A DNA stretch of 64,000 nt from Manduca sexta (lineage: Eukaryota; Arthropoda; Insecta; Lepidoptera; Sphingidae): contig NC_051131.1 in NCBI RefSeq assembly GCF_014839805.1, positions 10,466,913 to 10,530,912 on the forward strand, read 5' to 3'. This document shows, piece by piece, positions 32,843-44,259 of the stretch. Made by a program: the position numbers and the translations under genes. Each line of letters starts with the position of its first letter. Positions within the stretch are counted from its first letter, which is position 1. The notes below the pieces were generated by a model. That model saw only the letters and a program-made list of their open reading frames with translations. It did no database searches and was not told the DNA's origin.

Positions 32843-33900
32843 TTGTTGACCTTGAATCAGACTAATCAGTATATTACGTGACAAGCTATCGATCAAAGTA
32901 TCTATTTTGGATTTGCAATTTTGCTTGCTAACCACTGCGAAATAACAAACACAATTTAGCTAGCGATGTTTAATTACACTAACTCTTTAGTTGATCTAAT
33001 TGCTTACTTATTAATAAAACACACGTCGTTTTTATACACCGTTGATAGTCCAGATATATAAGATACGATATATGAATATAACGTAGCTCTTAGCTCGATA
33101 TATCATGGAGGATAGGAATTAGATAAAAGTTACAGGAGTGAGTAATCTAATATCGTCAGCCAAAATTGCGAGGGTATATCGATATTAACTTGTTGGGTGT
33201 GACATGCATGTTTACACTAAGGGGCGTGATATTTTATTTGTAAACAAAGTTATATTACACCCTACGTATTGTTTGTTGAGCTATCGGTTCATAGGAAGCG
33301 TGCATTTTCAGGATTAAATCTTATAATTTCGATGCAATTTATTATCTTATTCCAACTTGCATCGATCAGTTGTTTTAATCTTGATTATTGTATTGATTTA
33401 TACACTTTTTTCTGGTATCTCTTCACAAAGAAGATATAATGTTTCTTGCAAGTAATGTAACAAAACATTTGTATTTATTGCTGTTTAATATTATATAGAT
33501 TTAACATATCGTAATATTATGTCTATCATTCTATCCGTCTATATTATCAATCTATGTCTATATTGTATTTGGAAAACAGGTTGTAGAATAATTATTGACA
33601 AGCTGTTTTGAGAATTGTAAAATTAGACTGCTGTAAGTTATCTACGTGCCGAAATAACTAATTGCAAGTTTGAACTTAATTTACGTTTTCATTTAGATTT
33701 TGGGAATAGTTAAATAGACATGCAAAATTTATAATATTTTGAAGGAGTCAATTATAATTACATTGATTTATTACACAATTTACTACACTATAGACACTGT
33801 ATAGCATTGTTTTTCTCTTCTCTAATAACATATAAGACTTCACAAGTACCAATATTTTCGTTTATAGTTTTTATGTATTACACTCATTGAAAAAAGCCGT
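32843..33900. other. AT-rich non-coding stretch
   Basis: No feature is recognised between the SINE-C and the palindromic element. Confidence 0.4.
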
Positions 33901-34265
33901 TTAAGGTGGTAGCTCAAGGTCCATTTTCATACATTTTGTTTCGGCTTTAATCTGGGTAACTAAACAAGTATTGGCAAGTAAAGAATTTAAATTCACGTCT
34001 AGTTAGTGATTAGTTCTCGCAGTTGAAGAAAAACGTAAAAATAATTAATAATCATGGATATTTCGGCCTTTAAAATTTCGTCATATTAAATTTTAAAGGC
34101 CGAAATATCCATGATTATTAATTATTTTACGTTTTTCTTTCAACTGCGAGAACTAATCACTAACTAGACGTGAATTTAAATTCTTTACTTGCCAATACTT
34201 GTTTAGTTACCCAGATTAAAGCCGAAACAAAATGTATGAAAATGGACCTTGAGCTACCACCTTAA
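33901..34265. mobile_element. Foldback TTAA MITE, near-perfect 365 bp palindrome (copy 1)
   Basis: Two 178 bp arms (33901-34078 and 34088-34265) are complementary over their whole length except for two single-base indels that cancel in length (GAAG versus GAAAG, AAAAATA versus AAAATA). The central spacer is only 9 bp (CGTCATATT). The ends are TTAAGGTGGTAGCTCAAGG and its complement; TTAA would be the target duplication, as for piggyBac-type elements. There is no coding capacity. A transcript through it would fold into a long double-stranded hairpin. Near identity of the arms means recent origin or continuing homogenisation. Confidence 0.93.
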
Positions 34266-34618
34266 GAATTCAAATTAAGAAATAAACGAATCAAAACATC
34301 TTTCGAACTCAAGCAACAAAATGTTTAGCTTACAGTTTTTCTAGAAATTTCCACAGTAAACACTCGAAAGAAATGTTCGCTATTACTATACCGTACGTGC
34401 TGTATTCATCTAACCCCCCAAAACTGATGGAACTTTATGTAAGTCGTAAAAGTTCACGCGTGAATACCGGCTTATATTCTTGTTACCCGTTTGCGTAAAG
34501 TTTTTCCGGAGCCACGTGGCTTCTATAAACGTATACTATTTCCTAAGAAATATGTCACGAAATATTTTTTGGGATATTTTCTTGTATACATCTTGAGTTC
34601 GTATATATTTTTTTATAA
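34266..34618. other. Non-coding stretch
   Basis: No feature is recognised. Confidence 0.4.
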
Positions 34619-34733
34619 CTGTGCGGTAAAGCGACCCCACTGCAGCTCATGGTAAGTGGTATCTAATAGAATATTGACTGACGAGAGACGATTACCCCTC
34701 GACCGACGAGAACATTATACCGGCCTATTGAAC
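34619..34733 (+). repeat. Repeat D, 5' half
   Basis: GTGCGGTAAAGCGACCCCAC, CTCATGGTAAGTGG, TTGACTGACGAGAGACGATT and ATACCGGCCTATTG follow the D order and stop at the same region as the 20500 copy. Confidence 0.75.
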
Positions 34734-34884
34734 CGCAAAAAGTCTATCTATATCTGCAAATATCTGCGAAGAAGTGAATGAAAGTAAAATATCTCAATTA
34801 AGACGTCGTTCAATTAGTTCTATCTTTTGTTTTACTTTATGTCCCTGCTTCTATACTCATTAGCGTCTGTTGTAAAAGTCTGGG

Positions 34885-35050
34885 CGACTAATAAAATCTA
34901 TAGTAGAATATTATAATTATGTGAGATTAAATCTGTCTGTAACGGCTAGATGATTAGATTTTTAAGTAATTTGATAGGGAAAATCTTGAACAGGAAGTAG
35001 CCTATGTTCTAGGTATTTTCTATATTTATATCTAACCGATGCCGCGGTCA
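34885..35050 (+). repeat. Repeat F-like relic
   Basis: AGTAGCCTATGTTCTAGGTA and CTAACCGATGCCGCGGTC resemble the later part of F-type repeats, but much is decayed. Confidence 0.35.
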
Positions 35051-36077
35051 AGAACCAGTATATTACAAATATTAAGGAACGGTTTCAAAGTTCTATGACT
35101 GTAAACAACATCAGTATCAAACAGGATGACAATAATATAAAATTCCATAACTGTGAACAATGTAGCTAAACTGAACGACAAATTGAATATTAAGTTCCAT
35201 CGTCCAACCTCTTACATAGCCCTACAATAGTGCAAGAAGTTAGCTCGATCCAATAACTATTATTTAACAACGGGCACTAATAGATGAAGTTGCTCTCCGA
35301 AGTACGAAATGTCCGAGATGTTATCCACTGAACATAGTTGCTTCCTATTCGCAATTTGAATGTACGTCATAGATGCGCGCGCAGCTGTGCCGTAGCCTGC
35401 GTGTGTAGATATGAAGTGAGTTATGAATATAACATACGTACTTGCATTTTACTATTGCGCTATATAATTAATTTTTGACATTTATTTCATAACCATTCTT
35501 GATAATTTATTATTTATAATTCAATGAGTGTCGATATATATATGTACTAACATTACGTAGGCATTAAGTCTTTATCATTATGCCGGAAAGGTCAAATATT
35601 GCATCAGTTCAATAAATTTATACGCACCCTATAATTTGATTAAGGTTGTGAATATATAACAAGTATAAAAGTAATGCCTTTTTGAAATAAACTAAAATTA
35701 ATTTGTAAGAATATTCACTACATAATTATATCAATCGATTTACCTGTTTTAATTTGAAATATTCAACGAAGCATCCACATGGCCCACAGTAATATGAACA
35801 ATCCTTGTTTTATTTTCCGCAACACAGTGTAATTCCGTGCAACATAAGGAAAGTAGACCGATATTTGTTTCCACCCTTCTGATTCAGAACAATCCCTCAA
35901 GCACTTCCGATTCCGAGCCTTATAACTTACAGAGGAGATTTAATAACACTCAAGTTAACTTGTTCTTTGTTCTTCTTTCGACATTGAGAATAGAAATAAC
36001 TTGACTTAGTAAAAAGACGTTTTTTGTTTGGTTTTAAAACTTTCTAGGTACTTAAAATCTTTGAAATGCTCTTTTAA
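35051..36077. other. AT-rich non-coding stretch
   Basis: No feature is recognised. GATGCGCGCGCAGCTGTGCC near 35372 is a small GC-rich patch. Confidence 0.4.
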
Positions 36078-36088
36078 TACGACCTCAT

Positions 36089-36232
36089 CATCATCATTAT
36101 CATCAGCCTCATGATGTCCACTGCTGAACATAGGCCTCTCCCGAAGGTTTCCAGATCGCCCTATTGGAGGCAGCCCACATCTAGCTACGTTCTGGGAGTT
36201 TTATTAGGTCATCTGTCCACCTCGTAGGTAGG
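36089..36232 (-). repeat. RTE-like 3' end with 11 bp target duplication
   Basis: CATCATCATTATCATCAGCC is followed by CCACTGCTGAACATAGGCCTC, GTTTCCAGATCGCCC and CTGTCCACCTCGTAGG, the same order as 16731-16932. TACGACCTCAT occurs exactly at 36078-36088 and 36233-36243. It is a short 5'-truncated insertion produced by target-primed reverse transcription. Confidence 0.9.
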
Positions 36233-36243
36233 TACGACCTCAT

Positions 36244-36540
36244 TCATGTCTTATGGTGAATGACTTAAATGTGAGTAGAGGCAAGAAGAATATCAGAAGA
36301 TATTCTAATTATTTAACTTGAAAGTGACCTAATTGTACGTGGCTCCAGGTGAGACAAAGGAATTCATCGAAATGATAAGTTTATAAAATACCAATGTTTA
36401 AATGTAATTTTGTTTAAAATAGACGATTTACAATAAATGTAACATTAAAATAATTGAAATGTCACGAATAACACGACATAATCGGGATACGTAGGTCACA
36501 TAAATGATATTGATTTGATACCAATACAAATGCAACAGGT
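36244..36540. other. Non-coding stretch
   Basis: No feature is recognised. Confidence 0.4.
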
Positions 36541-36790
36541 CAGAATGTACGCTGGCGCGTTACAGCCGTGAACGCTTTCCGTCCAACTTACTGTTATTAT
36601 TTCCGCAATAAAGTTCAAGCTCCCACGTGCCGACGCCGCTGTACAGGTTGCAAATGCCCTAGGTATCTAGGTTTTCCCGGGGACCGATCGAGAGAGACAG
36701 ATAGCTCGAAACAGGGCTCCGAATGGCGGACGCGGCTGCAAATTGCCATCCCCGGGCGCATCCTGACCTTTCATAGAGCTTTGAGAGATT
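36541..36790. other. GC-rich block, unassigned
   Basis: CACGTGCCGACGCCGCTGTAC, GTTTTCCCGGGGACCGATCG and GAATGGCGGACGCGGCTGC contrast sharply with the flanks. Frames stay open on both strands (79 codons plus, 109 codons minus), which high GC alone could cause. Either strand could hold an exon or the block could be a regulatory element; I recognise no protein domain. Confidence 0.35.
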
Positions 36791-38460
36791 TTTTTGGAAG
36801 TTTTTAACAATGTTTCGAATTTCGATTAATTGTTTCGATTGTGAGTTAGAGTGCAGTTGAGCCTTTGGTTTAGATTTTAATGAAAATATCAAATTATTTT
36901 GCGTAAAAAAAATGTTAAATCTTTTAAAGGTAGACATGATAGTAAAGCTCTTGAATGGTTGTCGCGTTGCGGAGGTAGTTGAATGCAATGAGGTTCCAAA
37001 GTTGAAAAGATAGATGAATTGAATTTATAAGATTCGCATTCACAATAGTACAGAATAAGTTTACCTAATTGAATTTTCCACTCTAATGAAATAACCGTTT
37101 GTATGTAGGAAGACTAAGTAGGTCTTTTATGAAACTGATCTCACTCATTGTTGATAGTAAACATTTGACTGCATCGATTGTAACCATTCGTGAATTAAGT
37201 TTCAGGATCAGAACTTGATAGTTTCAATCGATTTTAGTCAACTTTCTATAATTAAATAGAGCGCATATTCTGAAATAAAATTCAGTTTTCCTCTGTATGT
37301 TATGTATAATTGAAAAAAGGTTTCATTGTTATTTTGAATCTTAATAAAATAAATAAGTCAGCCAATGGTGAACATTGCAAGCCGACGTGACGAATTCATG
37401 GTATAAAATTACGATCACAGACGTAATTTTAGCGAGATGATATATATTCGAGTTCCAAACTATTCCTGTATACCAGAATTTCATGCCTAAAATACAATGA
37501 ACCTATGCAATTTACCACAGTCCCCTGAATGTTTGATTTGAAATCGAATATGGATGTAGTAGTAGGGGCTCGCCCAGGCAAGCTATAAATAGAACCGAGC
37601 TGCATTTACCTTTGCACTTTACGCATTCCGCACAAAGCCTGAAAGGACCTAGTTTCGTCATTCGTGTGTGTAAATACAAATATGAATTGAAGTGGAAGTG
37701 GGAATACATTAAAGTCGTGTATTGAATGTTTATTTAGTTTGTATTTGTAGTATTTAGTTTCTCTGTTGTACTATGATGATACGATGAGTTATTTATTATA
37801 CTTATTGGGTGAAATAGAGTTTACAACTAGAACCACTTAAAAAACCATTTGTAGTCTAGAAAAGGTACAGTCAACTGCAAAAAGAAATTGGAATTTATGC
37901 TTAAACTTAGTCGTAATAATTAGGTTCTTAACGCTGTGTATACGTGATGAACGCAATGTAGTGCTATTTAGAGTGGTTTTGCAGTAACAAGTCGCTAGCC
38001 TGGACCATCCACTATTATCACCTAATCCCATCGACTAAAAATATTAATATATAAAAAATCGCGATGAAATTAGAAAAATAATTTAATTTTAAAATCACAT
38101 AATCTCATTAAGGCGCTGTTCGTGTCATAAATATAAAAAAAATACCATAATAAATAAATCTACTATTAATTGAACGTTGCAAAGTGATAATTCACGTCAC
38201 TGGCCGTGATATCGTAATTCGTAGATTAGATTCAAAAGTGTAATTAATGATGTCTCATAATTGAATATAAATTGATGTTTAATTTAATGATATAATATTT
38301 TCTAGTACATTACTTGGGCAATAATAACTGATATTAATTAAACAAAATATGAATAACTAAGTTCTTTAAAACACTTGTTAAGCCTAATGAATACATTTTT
38401 ACGGTAAGGAAATAGAGACGCCCCCTATTACATAGGATCCAACATAGCTTTTGCGAAATA
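36791..38460. other. AT-rich non-coding stretch
   Basis: No feature is recognised. Confidence 0.4.
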
Positions 38461-38518
38461 TGTATGTGTGCGTGTGTGTGTGCGTACGTGTATCTCTATG
38501 TGTCTCTTTTTCTCTTTG

Positions 38519-38572
<54 letters not shown>
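38461..38572 (+). repeat. Compound (TG)n-(TC)n-(TG)n microsatellite
   Basis: An interrupted TG tract (38461-38490) is followed by TCTCTTTTTCTC-type sequence, a (TC)n run (about 38518-38541) and a (TG)n run (about 38541-38571). The open frame through it is only repeated Ser-Leu and Cys-Val codons. Confidence 0.95.
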
Positions 38573-40481
38573 GTTACACCACTATCTACCATGAAAAGGG
38601 AAACACACGCAGTATTAAGATTGCATGTAGGTAGGTATGTATTTACTTATATTAAAAAATAAATGGCAATAAGTTACGTCTTTTCTAAAGGAATATTGGC
38701 TGTGAAGCTCTTCCAATTACTGAAGACCTAGTAACGGTTGTTAATTAAAATGCACCAGCGCTGCAATTATTATATTATTAAACTCATATTACTTATCAAA
38801 GGTTATAAATATATATGATTACTAAAATATGTTTTCTCAAAATGAATTATTTTAACATCAACACAATATTTTAACTAGCTAATATAGCACTGCAGTTTTT
38901 GTATAATATTATTATGATTTTAACACTGAATTAAAATAAAAACCATATTTAATTACGCAAACATATAGCAGCAGTATTTTTATTATATGGTTTTTACATA
39001 CAATTCAAATAATAAATTAAAAACACATCAGAATGACACGCTATTAACTCTTTGGCAAACATATTGGAAAGTTTTTTTTCTAATTTATTTCTTAAGTAGT
39101 TTATGCTATATAGCCAAGTGTATAAAAAGACTTACAAATATTCAGTAAATCAACCCCCAAATTAATTTACCATCCAATACCATCAGATTTGACCTTTTCA
39201 AAAACTTCAATCAGTCCGCTTGAACTGAAGGAATCGCTTCATCGCTCTCCGCACAGCCCTAATTCGCTATACAAGAAGCGACATTACAAAATATATATAA
39301 ACATCAAGCCACCTGAAGTTGTCATGCGAAGTCCAGTTGACACAGTTTATGTCTGAAGAGGTTTTGAGAGGTGTATCAAAGAAACAAATTTAATTTTCAA
39401 CGTGAGAAAATGTTTTTATTTTTTTCATATACTTGATATAATAAAAAATAATTAAGTAAATGTTCTTTCTGTGAAAATCGATTTTTAAATAAAATTAAGT
39501 TCTTTCGTTTGTATTACTATGATATTCATGATACCATTGATACCAATTCAATATCACGGATGGACCTACATAATTTCATCAAAAATCATGTATCAGTTAT
39601 AATTTATGCATATGAAGGAAACGCTACAAAAACAAGAAAAAAACTTGAATTTACAATCAAAACAACAAAAATGAATATTTTTTTTTTAAAAATACATTGC
39701 ATTGCAGCCGATAAACCTGCGAGTTAGGTAACATATGCGTGTATGCGTAGTGTCTATGCATGTGTAAATACGTGTGACCTATATTCCGTCCAGTGTTGCC
39801 AACTTCCGTTCGCATAATACCAGATAATACCCACTGCGCAAGGTTTGTATGTCGCTTGAGTGATTGTTATTTTTATTAGATCCGTAAGGTTTTCTTTGCG
39901 ACTTCTATATTTCAAACGGATGTCCGTGTGCGTGAAATATTGATTCCCTTTGATATTCGAGGTAGTTACGAGTAAGTTGTGCGTTCTTTACTTATTGTTT
40001 TGTTTTTGTTCCTCGTTTTCTATTTTACAGAAGTATGTAACTTAATAATAACATGAATAGTGTTATTATATTAAGTTTAGTGTTTTTAAACTGAACTGAA
40101 AATTATAAAATACACAATTTTATTACGAGACTAGCTTATTTCAAAAAGATTTATGCTATTAATTATTTTAGTCTAATAAATATTATAAGCCTATCTAAAT
40201 TATTTACTGGAAATCTATTAATAAGACTTTAAAGATTGTATCTTATTGTTATTTAAAATATATAAATAATATATTACGTATTTCGTCATACAACAACAAA
40301 GTTAATTTGTCTTGTACTTAAACATCAATGAATATTCACTGTCAAAGGTAATAGAATAATTATAACTATGCAATAAATTGAAAATAGATCGTTAAAATAC
40401 ATATTATGTAAGTAATGGTAGATTTTAAACCACACATTTGGGAGTTCAATATCAATATTAAATCTATATTTCTCATCCTAT
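38573..40481. other. AT-rich non-coding stretch
   Basis: No supported feature. From 38820 to 39130 and from 40060 to 40450 the sequence is very AT-rich. Confidence 0.4.
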
Positions 40482-40540
40482 AGGCCAGCGTGGACGACTA
40501 AGGCTTGAACTTTCTCAGTAGTAGAGGCTCTTGCCCTGCA
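40482..40540 (+). repeat. SINE-A 3' fragment
   Basis: AGGCCAGCGTGGACGACTAAGG and CTCAGTAGTAGAGGCTCTTG belong to the SINE-A 3' region; the rest is absent. Confidence 0.7.
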
Positions 40541-40689
40541 ATATACAATACAAGGCAATATAATTATTCTCTATTTTACATATTTGAGAGTAGAAACTAT
40601 ACGGTTCCTATTATTTAAGAAATAGAGTATTAACAAATATCAGTACATTACTATTTATAGATGACAGTAAACATTGTTCGCAAGTGCAA

Positions 40690-40835
40690 GAGGCTCGCGT
40701 AGAAACGTAGGTTTACGGAGGTTTACGGAGGCCGGCCCTCACCATGAACGCTGTCTCTCATAATGTCAGAGGTCGTCCGATCGATGTAGCGCCCGCCTAC
40801 ACCGCCGTATCCCGTTGCCTGCGTTGCAAAATGTA
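40690..40835. other. GC-rich block, unassigned
   Basis: Contains a doubled GGTTTACGGA, then GGCCGGCCCTCACCATGAACG, GTCGTCCGATCGATGTAGCG and CCGCCTACACCGCCGTATCC. No long frame or known repeat is seen. It may be an exon, a CpG-rich regulatory element or a repeat with no second copy here. Confidence 0.3.
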
Positions 40836-41410
40836 ATAATGCGCGATTTTATTTTATATTCTGTGAAATTGTGTGAATAGTCTGATATAGAGAGATTTTG
40901 TAAATATATTTGTGGTGTCAATGTTGGTTATTGGTTTATGTGTTTCTTTTTTATAAACCAGAGCAGTAGACAAAGGTAATAAACGAGGACGCTTACATTG
41001 TTTCTTAAGTACAAACTGTATTTTGTTTCCTGAATTCATTAATTAGAATGATAACGCTTAAATGGTTTCTGAGTTTTAACTTCAGACTATATTCTGTCTC
41101 CTGAGTTATGTAATTTATACGCATACGAAACCGCGAGTTCGAGAGCTATAGAGATATTGTTTTCATTCGGAACTTTCAGACAGTTTACTGAATACTATGT
41201 TCCAGTTGCAACGCAGGCACTACGACTGCATAAAGCCTTTTTAGTTGCGCTGAACTCAAATAATGTAGGTACATTTTTAAAAATTAACACGCATAAAGAA
41301 TATCTAACTAACTCACATCATTTTCACTTTAATATAACTATTAACAAAAATTCTAAATTACACTCTTCCGCTCATAACTTGGGACAGGGAACTAACACCC
41401 AGTTCAAATA
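40836..41410. other. AT-rich non-coding stretch
   Basis: An 84-codon plus frame (41157-41411) lacks any recognised domain. Confidence 0.35.
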
Positions 41411-41640
41411 AAAGTGAATGGGTCAAACAGCTGTAGCACGCCTGTACAGCATCTATGCGTGCGCGCTTGTAAACTATTCGAAGGGGGTTACCACACGGCT
41501 GTCTTTCCTAGGATATGTCTAGTTTGTACTGTCCCGGTCAATTCTGGACTAACAAAGCTTCCCGGAAATTCATCATATTTAAACGTATCTCAAAACGGTT
41601 TACATAAATATTACCAGAGGGCGGACTAAAGTATTTATGG
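41411..41640. other. Balanced-composition block, unassigned
   Basis: TGTAGCACGCCTGTACAGCA, GAAGGGGGTTACCACACGGC and GAGGGCGGACTAAAG give higher GC than the flanks. A 71-codon plus frame (non-ATG start) runs through it, with no recognised domain. Confidence 0.25.
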
Positions 41641-41669
41641 TTCGCCCCTTTTTTGGCTAAATTAATCTA

Positions 41670-41970
41670 TATATATATATAAAAGAAAGTGGTGTTAGTT
41701 ACACTATTTATAACTCAAGAACGGATGAACCGATTTGATTGAAAATTGGTGGAGAGGTAGCTTAGAACCAGGAGACGAACATAGGATACTTTTTATCCCG
41801 TTCCCAGGGGAACGGGACGTGACATAACATGTGGTATAAGAAAGCAAAATTTGGTATGGAGATAGTATAAGACCCTGGGAAGGTTATAGGCTACTATCCC
41901 GGAAAAATATATAGTGGGACTTTTATCCCGGAAAACTCCTTCACGCAGGCGAAGTAGCGAGCATAAGTTA
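41670..41970 (+). repeat. Composite repeat: TATA-run element plus repeat F end
   Basis: 41670-41830 has a TATATATATAAAAGAAAG start, TCAAGAACGGATGAACCGAT and the small palindrome CCCGTTCCCAGGGGAACGGG. 41835-41970 is repeat F (AAATTTGGTATGGAGATAG, AAGACCCTGGGAAGG, GGGACTTTTATCCCGGAAAA, CACGCAGGCGAAGTAGCGAG). It may be one element type with a variable first half. Confidence 0.72.
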
Positions 41971-42162
41971 GTTAATAATGAATCAGACTATCAAAGTTTT
42001 GAGTACAAGTTCCGATATTAATAACTCACGGTATTTTTCCCAACTGAAAAACTCAAACGTATACATAGAGTCAAATATGCAAACCCGCATTGTACAATCC
42101 AAACACGTTAGCACCATTTCAGTGAGGCGATCTAAAAATGTGATTTTTTTCTAAACAAAATT

Positions 42163-42434
42163 TCGACAACGCGGCCAATCTCAACGAAGATCAGCCAAGT
42201 ACGCAGGATATATTATAGTGCACAAGTTTGTGCGCTATACACAGGTGCACTCTCTATTCCTTCACTGTCATAAACTATTGAGACAGCAATGCAGCATGAC
42301 CAGAGAGGGATCAGATGCAGGACCAACAGCGTTATGTGTTTTCCGAGGTACGGGGTATTACGCCGAAAACTTCGTATCACCGAGCTGGGACTGAATAATT
42401 TTTAATATGAAATAATCCAGTCACAATTTTTCTG
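42163..42434 (-). repeat. SINE-C body without head
   Basis: GCGGCCAATCTCAACGAAGATC, GATCAGCCAAGTACGCAGG, GACCAGAGAGGGATCAGATGC and GCTGGGACTGAATAATTTTT match the SINE-C body at 6121. The tRNA-like head is absent. Confidence 0.75.
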
Positions 42435-42489
42435 CTAAAAATATAACTACTAAGCGCGTGATACTAACCAACCAGCAACAACTATTTAA

Positions 42490-42720
42490 CTAAAATTGTT
42501 GGCATATCCATCCGGAAACGCAAGTATAAGTGATGGTGGACCTACGCGAACATTCAAGAACATCGCTCTACAAGTTAAGGATTGCGGAATGGATCGCATT
42601 TCCTATTACAGCCGGATGTCGGGACGATTTATGTGTAGTTTCTCTTGTACGAGACTTAAAGCGCTTCACGTTCAGGTGTTTGCTACGCTCCACGAATGTA
42701 TCGCTCGAGGCGTATAGATG
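42490..42720. other. Balanced-composition block with two open plus frames
   Basis: The frames 42496-42717 and 42530-42727 are both open; at most one could be real. Neither shows a recognised domain, so this is left as an unassigned block (possible exon or old repeat). Confidence 0.25.
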
Positions 42721-42959
42721 CACGTAATATATAACATTTCAAAGCGAACGTAGCTTTGTATACAACTTAATGGAGGATATACGTGCATTTGGCGACAAAA
42801 GTAGATTAACAAGTTTATAATTTGTAACATTTTGTGACTAGCAATTTTTATTCATCAATAAGTTTAAATAATAAAGGGATAATTTATTTTAGTCAATATA
42901 AAAATAAATGGTTCTATTGATTGGAAAACTTGAGTTTTTTAGCCACTTTTGTTGCTTAT

Positions 42960-43185
42960 ATAATACTAACTTTTGCTCGCGGCTCCGCCCGCGTTACAAA
43001 GTTTTTCGGGCTCAAGTTTACCGTTATAAAAGTCGCTTATATTTTCCCGGGAGCCTATATTCTTCCCTGGGTCTCAAACTGTCTCCATACCAAATTTCAT
43101 CTGAATACGTTGGGTAGTTTTTGAGTTTAACACGTTCAGGCAGCCAGATGCAGAGGGGGATTTTGTTTTATAATATATATTATTA
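42960..43185 (-). repeat. Repeat F copy
   Basis: AACTTTTGCTCGCGGCTCCG, TTATATTTTCCCGGGAGCC, CCCTGGGTCTCAAACTGTC, CCATACCAAATTTCATCTG and GAGGGGGATTTTGTTTTATAA, the F order in reverse. The overlapping open frames on both strands are repeat-derived. Confidence 0.85.
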
Positions 43186-43314
43186 TAGAACTTTTTAAGA
43201 GGAACAATCCCGTCATACTCATTCATCATTGTTGTATAACTTTGACCGTTTACGCAGCGAACGCAACGGAAGTTCTCATAACTAATAAATTTTCCCCGTT
43301 TTTGTAACATGTTT
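43186..43314 (+). repeat. Repeat H, first part
   Basis: GAGGAACAATCCCGTCATAC, TAACTTTGACCGTTTACGCAG and TTTTCCCCGTTTTTGTAACA match the start of the second H copy at 43843 (GGAGAACATTTCCGTCATAC ...). The duplicated unit follows directly. Confidence 0.7.
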
Positions 43315-43560
43315 CATTACTGCTCTGCTCCTATTGGGTATAGCGTGATGATATATAGCCTATAGCACTCCACGAACAAAGGGCTATCCAACACAAAAAG
43401 AATTTTTCAGATTGACCCGGTAGTTCCTGAGATTAGCCATTACTGCTCTGCTCCTATTGGGTATAGCGTGATGATATATAGCCTATAGCACTCCACGAAC
43501 AGAGGGCTATCCAACACAAAAAGAATTTTTCAGATTGACCCGGTAGTTCCTGAGATTAGC
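43315..43560 (+). repeat. 123 bp tandem duplication inside repeat H
   Basis: Units 43315-43437 and 43438-43560 are identical except A at 43379 versus G at 43502. Each runs from CATTACTGCTCTGCTCCTAT to CGGTAGTTCCTGAGATTAGC. The repeat ends after unit 2 with GCGTTCAAACAAACAAAC and a TATAATAGTATAGATT tail near 43613. The near identity indicates a recent event, or an assembly duplicate. Confidence 0.95.
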
Positions 43561-43613
43561 GCGTTCAAACAAACAAACAAACAAACTCTTCAGCTTTATA
43601 TAATAGTATAGAT

Positions 43614-43842
43614 TTCATGTATAACTTTGGTGTTTCTATACCGATTTCTATGATTCTTTTTTATGGAATATTTAATAATGTTAACTTTTTTAATTAGGGA
43701 TGACTGAGAGTGTTATAAACGTAAGAGTAGACAAATATAATGAGAAAGCTTCGAACTGCTAAGCTATCGGGAATTACACGTGTTATTGTGAGTCAACCAT
43801 AAAAGATAGACATATGCTGTCGTGGGATATTTTTACATAATT
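43614..43842. other. Spacer between H copies
   Basis: AT-rich, no feature. Confidence 0.4.
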
Positions 43843-44226
43843 TTAAGGAGAACATTTCCGTCATACATGATTTCTGTGTAGCTTTAACCATTAAGGTTGC
43901 ACATGCGACGGAAGCTTAAAAAATGGAGTAACTTCTCCCGTTTTCCCAACATTTCCCTTCACTGCTCTGCTCCTATTAATTGTAGCGTGATGAAAAGTAT
44001 ACTATAACCAGCACAGGAGTATGACAAATAATTGTACCAAGTTTTGTTAAAATCCGTCGAGTAGTTTTTGTTTCTATAACGGTTATACAGACAGACAGAC
44101 AAAAATTTTACTAATTGCATTTTTGGCATCATTATCCATCCCTAATCACCCCCTGATAGTTATTTTGGAAATATATTTCATGTACAGAATTGACCTCTCT
44201 ACAGATTTATTATAAGTATAGATAGA
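43843..44226 (+). repeat. Repeat H copy, second
   Basis: AAGGAGAACATTTCCGTCAT, GCGACGGAAGCTTAAAAAAT, TTCACTGCTCTGCTCCTATT, AAATCCGTCGAGTAGTTTTTG, the (ACAG)n run near 44092-44100 and TCATGTACAGAATTGACCTC. It ends with a GATAGATAGATA run near 44220-44236. Confidence 0.72.
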
Positions 44227-44259
44227 TAGATATAGATGATCATTTCATTAAAATACAAA

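Noticed and set aside
36659..36988. 109-codon minus frame over the GC-rich block
   Set aside because: Half of it lies in ordinary AT-rich sequence and no domain is recognised; high GC alone can keep frames open.
38468..38662. Open frame with Ser-Leu and Cys-Val repeats
   Set aside because: It is a direct translation of the (TC)n and (TG)n microsatellite.
43315..43560. CRISPR-like direct repeat
   Set aside because: Only two adjoining 123 bp units without spacers, inside an interspersed repeat of a eukaryotic genome.
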